A stretch of DNA of 11,467 bases. Source: Deltaproteobacteria bacterium. Lineage in GTDB: Bacteria > Desulfobacterota > Desulfobacteria > Desulfobacterales > UBA11574. Position numbers and translations under genes: made by a program. The notes under the pieces are model-generated. The model did no database searches. It had not been told where the DNA came from and saw nothing but the letters and a program-made list of their open reading frames with translations. Below are positions 7,366 to 11,467 of this stretch, piece by piece (position 1 is the stretch's first letter; the number at the start of each line of letters is the position of its first letter). The stretch is taken from positions 1 through 11,467 of the forward strand of contig JAFDBA010000057.1 in the NCBI GenBank assembly GCA_019313505.1. Reading direction: 5' to 3'.

Positions 7366-8352
7366 ATGAAAAGGGTCCTCGTCACAGGCGCCAATGGTTT
7401 TATCGGAACGAACCTATGCAAAAGACTATTGGGTGAAAACCTCCATGTCCGTGGTGTTGTACGACCCGGAAAGGCGATTCTTCTGCCTAAAGGAGTGGAG
7501 GCCACACATGTCGAATCCATTGGAGGAGATACCGCATGGGGAAACGCCTTGGAAGGTGTTCATACGGTGATTCACTTGGCAGCTCTTGTGCATGTCATGA
7601 AAGATTCCGCATCGGATTCTTTTGCTGAATACCGCAAAGTAAACGTACAGGGGTCCGAGCACTTGGCGCTGGCAGCAGCCCAATACGGCGTAAAGCGATT
7701 CATTTTCATGAGTTCCGTTAAAGTGAACGGAGAAGGAAGGTCGACACCCTATAAAGAGGCAGATATTCAAGAACCCCAAGATCCTTATGGTATAAGTAAG
7801 TCGGAAGCGGAACGGGTGCTGCATGAAATTGCCGACCAGACCGGGCTGGAAGTTGTTATTCTCAGACCACCGCTGGTCTATGGACCAGGTGTCAAAGCTA
7901 ATTTTTTACGCCTTCTTAAAGTAGTGGATCGTGGCATACCGCTTCCTCTTGCTAATGTCAACAACCACAAGAGTTTGATATACTTAGAGAACCTGGTTGA
8001 TGCCATTGTTGCTTGTATTAACCATCCCAAAGCAGCTGGACAGACCTTTTTTGTAAGCGACGGCGAAGATGTTTCCACTATAGAACTGATCCGGCGCATG
8101 GGCTCCGCATTGGGTCGTCCGGTGCGCATGTTTTCTTTCCCACCTTTTATGATACGATTAGGAGGCAGGCTTTTAGGAAAATCAGCGGAAGTAGAACGCC
8201 TGTTAGGTTCTTTGATGGTTGACTGTTTAAATATCAAACGTGAGTTGGATTGGAAACCGCCCTATACCATGGATCAAGGGCTTAAGGAGACAGGTAGGTG
8301 GTATTTGAAAAGAAGAAATATCTCACGCAAAGGCGCAAAGACGCTAATATAA
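7366..8352 (+). CDS. WbpV/WreV-like UDP-4-keto-6-deoxy-HexNAc 4-reductase (extended SDR)
   Basis: The 328-residue SDR has GANGFIG at residues 8-14, SSVKVNGE at about 116-123, YGISK at Y141-K145, and the segment RPPLVYGPGVKANF followed by GIPLPLANVNNHKSLI and FFVSDGEDVST. That combination matches the WbpV/WbpK/WreV group, which reduces the WbpM product to UDP-D-QuiNAc or UDP-D-FucNAc. A WbpM-type dehydratase and a broken initiating transferase follow, giving the same trio as WreQ-WreV-WreU or WbpK/V-WbpL-WbpM. ATG 7366 is chosen because the in-frame ATG at 7258 overlaps the epimerase gene; AAGGA abuts this start, so ribosome binding may be weak. The last ten residues (ISRKGAKTLI) are encoded by the left repeat of GxxExxY cassette 2, so the native end is probably lost. 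The product stereochemistry at C4 cannot be read. Confidence 0.8.
   Translation: MKRVLVTGANGFIGTNLCKRLLGENLHVRGVVRPGKAILLPKGVEATHVESIGGDTAWGNALEGVHTVIHLAALVHVMKDSASDSFAEYRKVNVQGSEHLALAAAQYGVKRFIFMSSVKVNGEGRSTPYKEADIQEPQDPYGISKSEAERVLHEIADQTGLEVVILRPPLVYGPGVKANFLRLLKVVDRGIPLPLANVNNHKSLIYLENLVDAIVACINHPKAAGQTFFVSDGEDVSTIELIRRMGSALGRPVRMFSFPPFMIRLGGRLLGKSAEVERLLGSLMVDCLNIKRELDWKPPYTMDQGLKETGRWYLKRRNISRKGAKTLI
8322..8350 (+). repeat. left inverted repeat of GxxExxY cassette 2
   Basis: The core is CGCAAAGGCGCAAAGACGC. The tract matches the reverse complement of 8757-8785 over 29 positions with a single mismatch, and the outermost 26 bases are perfect. It lies inside the 3' end of the reductase gene and is translated as its C-terminus. 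Confidence 0.92.
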
Positions 8353-8371
8353 TAAAATAAAAAGATAAAAG

Positions 8372-8749
8372 ATGACTGAAAATGAGATTGCGAAGATAAT
8401 TGTGGATGCAGCATTTCAAATTCACAAAAGACTTGGGCCAGGGTTATTAGAATCGGTCTATGAGGTTGTTTTGGCGCATGAGTTGAAGAAGAGAGGGTTG
8501 AGGGTTAAGCAACAGGTGCCGGTGGCCATAGTTTATGATGACATAAAGTTTGATGAGGGATTTAGGGCTGACCTCATCATCGAAGACAAAGTGATTGTCG
8601 AGCTCAAATCTGTTGAGAATATTGTTCCGGTACACAAGAAGCAATTATTGACGTACCTGCGTTTGTCAGACAAGAGGCTGGGCCTATTAATTAATTTCGG
8701 TTCAGAACTAATTCGCGATGGTATTTCAAGAGTTGTTAATGGGTTATAG
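8372..8749 (+). CDS. GxxExxY protein, PD-(D/E)XK nuclease-like fold, copy 2
   Basis: The 125-residue protein starts MTENEIAKIIVDAAFQIHK. The signature GLLESVY is at residues 24-30, and the PD-(D/E)XK-like core D-x9-E-L-K lies around LIIEDKVIVELKSV, followed by PVHKKQLLTYLRLS, the best-conserved block shared with copy 1. About 86 of 125 positions are identical to copy 1 by my hand alignment. The start is a normal ATG with an A-rich leader and no strong Shine-Dalgarno. The size matches the family. No membrane segment or signal peptide is seen, so it is presumably cytoplasmic. Function is unknown: the fold suggests a nuclease, but the small size leaves no obvious target-recognition domain. Its enclosure in inverted repeats suggests a role in maintaining or moving the unit, which is hypothesis. 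Confidence 0.88.
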   Translation: MTENEIAKIIVDAAFQIHKRLGPGLLESVYEVVLAHELKKRGLRVKQQVPVAIVYDDIKFDEGFRADLIIEDKVIVELKSVENIVPVHKKQLLTYLRLSDKRLGLLINFGSELIRDGISRVVNGL

Positions 8750-8756
8750 CTTTCAA

Positions 8757-8785
8757 ATCTTAGCGTCTTTGCGCCTTTGCGTGAG
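8757..8785 (-). repeat. right inverted repeat of GxxExxY cassette 2
   Basis: This tract contains GCGTCTTTGCGCCTTTGCG and ends GTGAG at 8785. It pairs with 8322-8350 at 28 of 29 positions. It ends 13 nt before the ATG of the transferase remnant. Confidence 0.92.
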
Positions 8786-8798
8786 GCAATAATTTCTA

Positions 8799-8992
8799 AT
8801 GAAACGTATTTTTGATCTGGTTATGGCCGGTTTTTTATTATGTTTTTTGAGTGTGCCAATTTTTGTTGTCGGATTGATAATTAAGCTGAATTCGACGAAT
8901 ATTATCTGAAACACCGTTCGGTTGTTTTTGATCTGAGGACCCTATTTTTAACCTTTTCCCGCGTTGTTGGCAGTAGGGGGATACAACATTGA
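8799..8992 (+). pseudogene. remnant of an initiating phosphoglycosyl transferase (PglC/WcaJ-type sugar transferase)
   Basis: From ATG 8799 the frame reads MKRIFDLVMAGFLLCFLSVP, then a hydrophobic run ending in GLIIKLNS, the N-terminal membrane helix of bacterial sugar transferases. It ends early at TGA 8907-8909. A different frame across 8888-8992 reads EFDEYYLKHRS, then VVFDLRTLFLTFSRVVGSRG, and stops at TGA 8990-8992. This matches the C-terminal end of the same family (typically ...W-S-x-x-x-D-L-x-I-L-x-x-T...). About 30 residues survive at each end of a protein usually near 200, so the catalytic core is deleted and the halves are out of frame. The junction lies near AATTCGAC (8890-8896). 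Intact enzymes move a sugar phosphate onto undecaprenyl phosphate. This copy cannot work. Confidence 0.78.
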
Positions 8993-9005
8993 TATTTCTG
9001 CTTAA

Positions 9006-10913
9006 ATGGAATTGAAAAAGATTATGAAGTTCAGGATATTTTATAAGAATTTTCTGATTGTTTTATTTGCTGATGTACTCCTATTGGCAGTTGCGTTTAT
9101 CGGGGCGCACCTGATCCGTTTTGAATTCAATATTCCGCTCTATTTTCTGTCGTTGATGAAACGAATACTGCCGTGGGTTCTGCTGGTCAAATTGGGTTGT
9201 TTTTACTTCTTCGGTCTCTACCGCGGTATGTGGCGTTACACCAGCATTGTTGAGCTGCTTAACATCATCAAAGCTACAACCGTGAGTTCGATTCTCATCG
9301 TTTCCTTTATTCTATTCAAATCCAGATTTATAGGGTACTCCAGGTCGGTATTTATCATCGATTTTTGCCTGTCGATACTATTTATCTGTGGCTTCCGGAT
9401 AAGCGTCCGGCTATTTTTTGAGTATTTCAGCAAGGAACAGCCATCACCTATAGATTTTCTTTCAGTCCTTAAGCTTTTTTCAAAAAGAATAAAAGATAGC
9501 AAAAACCTGATCATCATTGGAGCAGGGGACTGCGGCGAGAAGATTTACAGGGAGATTCGTGACAATGCTTCACTGAGGTACAATGTTGTCGGTTTTCTGG
9601 ATGACAGCCAAACAAAAATCGGCAGAACGATACACGGAATACCGGTCTTCGGCCGCATCGATGATGTCATAACAATCATAAAAAAAGTGAATGCTGATGA
9701 AGGGCTGATTGCGATTCCATCGGCACATGGAGAGCAGATGCGAAGAATCGTTACGCTCTGTAATTCAAGCGGTATTCCGTTTAAAACAATTCCGAGTTAT
9801 GGTGAACTGATCGACGGACGGGTATCGGTAAAAGCTATACGGGATGTTGCCTATCGGGATCTGCTGGGCCGGGAAGTGATTAAGCTGGATAAAGAGAGTA
9901 TCGGGGCATACCTCCAAGGACAGTGCATTTTGGTAACCGGTGCCGGCGGTTCCATTGGATCCGAGCTTTGCAGGCAGATCTGCCGTTTCCGACCCAAGAG
10001 TTTAATTCTATATGAAAGGGCGGAAAGCCCTTTATATGAAATTGAATTAGAACTCAAACAGAGTTTTAGAGATATTGAAATTATTACATTGCTGGCGGAT
10101 ATACAGGATAAAAAACAGCTTGAAAAGACATTTAAAACTCACAGACCTCAGACTGTTTTCCATGCTGCTGCATATAAACATGTCCCTATGTTGGAACTTC
10201 AGCCATGGAAGGCCATAGAAAATAATATCCGGGGAACAGCAAATGTTGTTGAGGTTACAAATAAGTATAATGTTGAACGCTTTGTTTTTGTTTCCACCGA
10301 CAAAGCAGTACGACCGGTGAATGTAATGGGTGCTTCCAAGCGGGTGGCTGAGATGCTGGTACAAAGCCAAAATAGTTGCGATCTTTCACATACACGGTTT
10401 ATGATCGTGCGCTTTGGTAATGTTGTTGGAAGCGTCGGAAGTGTGGTTCCACTTTTCAAAAAACAGATCGAAAAAGGTGGGCCGATAACCGTTACCCATC
10501 CTGAAGTAGTGCGGTACTTCATGACAATCCCGGAAGCCTGTCAACTTATTCTCCAGACGGCGGCTATGGGCAAAGGTGGCGAAATATTTTTATTAGATAT
10601 GGGTACATCGATCAAGATTGATGATATGGCCCGGGATCTTATTCGTCTTTCAGGATTTGAGCCTGATGTGGACATTAAAATCGAATATATCGGTCTCAGG
10701 CCCGGTGAAAAACTTTTTGAGGAGCTAATAATTGAAGGAGAAGGGGTTATCCCCACCAATCATGGTAAAATCATGGTATTAAAGGGCACCGACTGCAATC
10801 TACAGCTTTTGAATGGCAAAGTCGATATGTTGACTAAAATCGCCGAAGATTATGAGATAGAAAAAATTAAAACAAAGCTTCAAGAGATCGTGCCGGAGTA
10901 TAAGCCTGTATAA
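9006..10913 (+). CDS. wbpM: membrane-bound UDP-GlcNAc 4,6-dehydratase, WbpM/PglF/CapD family
   Basis: The 635-residue inner-membrane protein has four hydrophobic segments in the first 140 residues (about 14-36, 52-72, 86-105 and 113-132). A CoA-binding-like Rossmann domain follows (IIIGAGDCGEKIYREI near 170, VVGFLDD near 196). The C-terminal SDR dehydratase has TGAGGSIGS at 311-319, HAAAYKHVPMLE, STDKAVRPVNVMGASK at 430-445 and GLRPGEKLFEEL. The catalytic tyrosine is methionine (M441-x-x-x-K445), the S-M-K arrangement known for WbpM. The length is normal for the family. It converts UDP-GlcNAc to UDP-4-keto-6-deoxy-GlcNAc, which the WbpV-like reductase would complete to UDP-D-QuiNAc or UDP-D-FucNAc. 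ATG 9006 has little Shine-Dalgarno support; ATG 9024 (MKFRIFYKNF) after an A-rich GAAAAAG is a reasonable alternative. The family is secure; the wbpM symbol is by analogy. Confidence 0.9.
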   Translation: MELKKIMKFRIFYKNFLIVLFADVLLLAVAFIGAHLIRFEFNIPLYFLSLMKRILPWVLLVKLGCFYFFGLYRGMWRYTSIVELLNIIKATTVSSILIVSFILFKSRFIGYSRSVFIIDFCLSILFICGFRISVRLFFEYFSKEQPSPIDFLSVLKLFSKRIKDSKNLIIIGAGDCGEKIYREIRDNASLRYNVVGFLDDSQTKIGRTIHGIPVFGRIDDVITIIKKVNADEGLIAIPSAHGEQMRRIVTLCNSSGIPFKTIPSYGELIDGRVSVKAIRDVAYRDLLGREVIKLDKESIGAYLQGQCILVTGAGGSIGSELCRQICRFRPKSLILYERAESPLYEIELELKQSFRDIEIITLLADIQDKKQLEKTFKTHRPQTVFHAAAYKHVPMLELQPWKAIENNIRGTANVVEVTNKYNVERFVFVSTDKAVRPVNVMGASKRVAEMLVQSQNSCDLSHTRFMIVRFGNVVGSVGSVVPLFKKQIEKGGPITVTHPEVVRYFMTIPEACQLILQTAAMGKGGEIFLLDMGTSIKIDDMARDLIRLSGFEPDVDIKIEYIGLRPGEKLFEELIIEGEGVIPTNHGKIMVLKGTDCNLQLLNGKVDMLTKIAEDYEIEKIKTKLQEIVPEYKPV

Positions 10914-11068
10914 CCTGTACAAACTGTTTGAGACCTTTGCAAACGCCCCCTTTTGCCCAATCCCGGCGTCAGGATGAAATTGACAGAATATACCTTAAGA
11001 GAAAAATCGAGGCGGAAAGATGATTAAAATTTAAAATTAAAACTTTTTACTTTAAATAAAAGCCTGCT

Positions 11069-11111
11069 AAAGCCGTGATAATCGATTTCGTATGACACGG
11101 CTTTTTATTTT
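11069..11111 (+). terminator. rho-independent terminator closing the operon
   Basis: The stem AAAGCCGTG (11069-11077) pairs perfectly with CACGGCTTT (11096-11104) around an 18-nt loop, and is followed by the T-rich run TTTTTATTTTT (11102-11112). It is placed 155 nt after the dehydratase stop, in the right orientation to end the polysaccharide transcript. The A tract before the stem also allows some activity on the opposite strand. Confidence 0.8.
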
Positions 11112-11164
11112 TAATAACGATACTGTTTTGAAAGGTAATTCTTGCTGGTTAGATTGTAATCTTA

Positions 11165-11216
11165 TTGACAGAATTGTTAAAATTAATTTAAATGTGTGTT
11201 GTTACTTAGGTATAAT
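11165..11216 (+). promoter_or_regulatory. candidate promoter(s) for the beta-helix gene
   Basis: A perfect TTGACA at 11165-11170 is followed after 17 bp by TTAAAT at 11188-11193, a weak -10. A perfect TATAAT lies at 11211-11216, but its -35 position is poor and it is only 5 nt from ATG 11222. Using it would favour a leaderless message or a start at ATG 11234. The position just after a terminator supports a new transcript here. Confidence 0.45.
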
Positions 11217-11221
11217 AAAAT

Positions 11222-11467
11222 ATGAGATCCGGCATGAAAGATAGAAACTTTTTAAGTATTGAAAAATTGCTGCAAAAAGGTGTTAAGATTCCCAATCCTC
11301 AAAGTATTGAGATCGGTCCTGAAGTTGACAGGGATAGAATTTCCGGTGATGGAGTTGTGATTCATACGGGTTGCAAGCTGTACGGAAGTTCGACCCTTAT
11401 TTTACGAGGTACAAAGATAGGGTATGAAGGTCCTGTTACCATTGAAAACTGTCAGGTTGGACCTCAG
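11222..11467 (+). CDS. partial left-handed beta-helix protein, UDP-GlcNAc pyrophosphorylase/GlmU-related
   Basis: The first 82 residues of a gene run off the right edge. After MKDRNFLSIEKLLQKGV the segment KIPNPQSIEIG begins short repeating units (EVDRDRISGDGVVIHTGCKL, STLILRGTKIGYEGPVTIEN, CQVGPQ) with I/V-G-x hexapeptide character, as in left-handed parallel beta-helix acyl- and nucleotidyl-transferases of the GlmU/LpxA type. I recall similar proteins annotated as UDP-GlcNAc pyrophosphorylase-related in Desulfobacterota, but the N-terminal nucleotidyltransferase domain of GlmU is absent here. The start could be ATG 11222 (after a TAGG at 11207-11210) or ATG 11234. It lies beyond the operon terminator, so it is probably a separate housekeeping or envelope gene rather than part of the glycan operon. 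Confidence 0.7.
   Translation, partial: MRSGMKDRNFLSIEKLLQKGVKIPNPQSIEIGPEVDRDRISGDGVVIHTGCKLYGSSTLILRGTKIGYEGPVTIENCQVGPQ

Larger units (their letters stand above)
8322..8785 (+). mobile_element. inverted-repeat-bounded GxxExxY cassette 2 (464 bp)
   Basis: A single GxxExxY gene lies between near-perfect 29-bp inverted repeats, with only 21 nt from the left repeat to the ATG and 7 nt from the stop to the right repeat. It has the same layout and orientation as cassette 1 but uses CGCAAAG where cassette 1 uses CACAAAG. It separates the 4-reductase from the remnant of the initiating transferase, genes that normally adjoin in this pathway, which supports insertion. No transposase and no flanking duplication are visible. 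The right edge may extend about 8 bases further, because both cassettes continue GTGAG(A/G)CAAT(T/A)AT. Mobility is inferred. Confidence 0.65.
10914..11221. other. gene-free stretch between the dehydratase and the beta-helix gene
   Basis: This 308-nt region has no convincing gene. Its first part (10928-10960) contains TTGAGACCTTTGCAAACG and a C-rich run, resembling the outer end of an insertion sequence, though no partner end or transposase is visible. The middle is very AT-rich. A hairpin terminator and promoter-like boxes occupy the last half. A 17-codon open frame at 10974-11027 has no family resemblance or usable ribosome site. Confidence 0.6.

Noticed and set aside
3553..8785. CRISPR-like or simple tandem repeat reading of the CACAAAG/CGCAAAG tracts
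   Set aside because: Units are only 7-8 bp, without spacers, occur as short inverted pairs around a gene, and no cas gene is present.
8799..8909. Functional 36-residue membrane peptide
   Set aside because: The sequence is the exact N-terminal helix of a sugar transferase, and the matching C-terminus lies just downstream in another frame, so a deleted gene explains it better.
10974..11027. 17-codon open frame after the dehydratase
   Set aside because: AGG directly abuts the ATG, leaving no spacing for initiation. It shows no family resemblance and lies in an AT-rich untranslated region.

Overview
The window is an 11.5 kb piece of a surface-polysaccharide (O-antigen or capsule type) biosynthesis cluster. 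All recognisable genes lie on the plus strand and most junctions are tight, as in an operon. The DNA is AT-rich. The last gene resembles a beta-helical 'UDP-GlcNAc pyrophosphorylase-related' protein I associate with Desulfobacterota, and the small GxxExxY genes are frequent in such genomes. A Desulfobacterales-like Gram-negative is therefore my best guess, but it is inference.

Layout: (1) 2-112, the end of an upstream gene with a sulfotransferase-like C-terminus. (2) 223-3599, an extended SDR and two GT4 glycosyltransferases, the second WbuB-like. (3) 3553-4076, a GxxExxY PD-(D/E)XK nuclease-fold gene enclosed by inverted repeats of a CACAAAG motif. (4) 4094-7289, a three-gene sugar-nucleotide module: RmlD-like reductase, inverting UDP-GlcNAc 4,6-dehydratase, and non-hydrolysing 2-epimerase. 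Its likely product is a UDP-2-acetamido-2,6-dideoxy-L-hexose, UDP-L-QuiNAc or UDP-L-FucNAc. (5) 7366-8352, a WbpV/WreV-like 4-reductase. (6) 8322-8785, a second GxxExxY gene enclosed by a near-perfect 29-bp inverted repeat of a CGCAAAG motif. (7) 8799-8992, the wreck of an initiating phosphoglycosyl transferase that keeps only its N- and C-terminal ends. (8) 9006-10913, a WbpM/PglF-type membrane 4,6-dehydratase. (9) 10914-11221, a gene-free stretch with a terminator and candidate promoters. (10) 11222 to the window end, the start of the beta-helix gene.

How the genes work together: two sugar-nucleotide routes run side by side from UDP-GlcNAc. The 4094-7289 module should make an L-configured 2-acetamido-2,6-dideoxy sugar, which a transferase such as the WbuB-like enzyme would use. 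The WbpV-like plus WbpM-like pair should make UDP-D-QuiNAc or UDP-D-FucNAc, normally the first sugar placed on undecaprenyl phosphate. The enzyme that would place it is broken here, so initiation must come from elsewhere or the cluster is impaired. No flippase or polymerase is visible.

The most unusual feature is the pair of inverted-repeat-bounded GxxExxY cassettes. Each sits at a gene junction in the operon's orientation. Each has a left repeat that has become the coded C-terminus of the preceding gene, and a right repeat that stops 13-17 nt before the next start codon. A third, solo repeat-like tract ends the RmlD-like gene. The pattern suggests a small, poorly described mobile or repeat-proliferating unit, loosely comparable to RAYT/REPIN systems.
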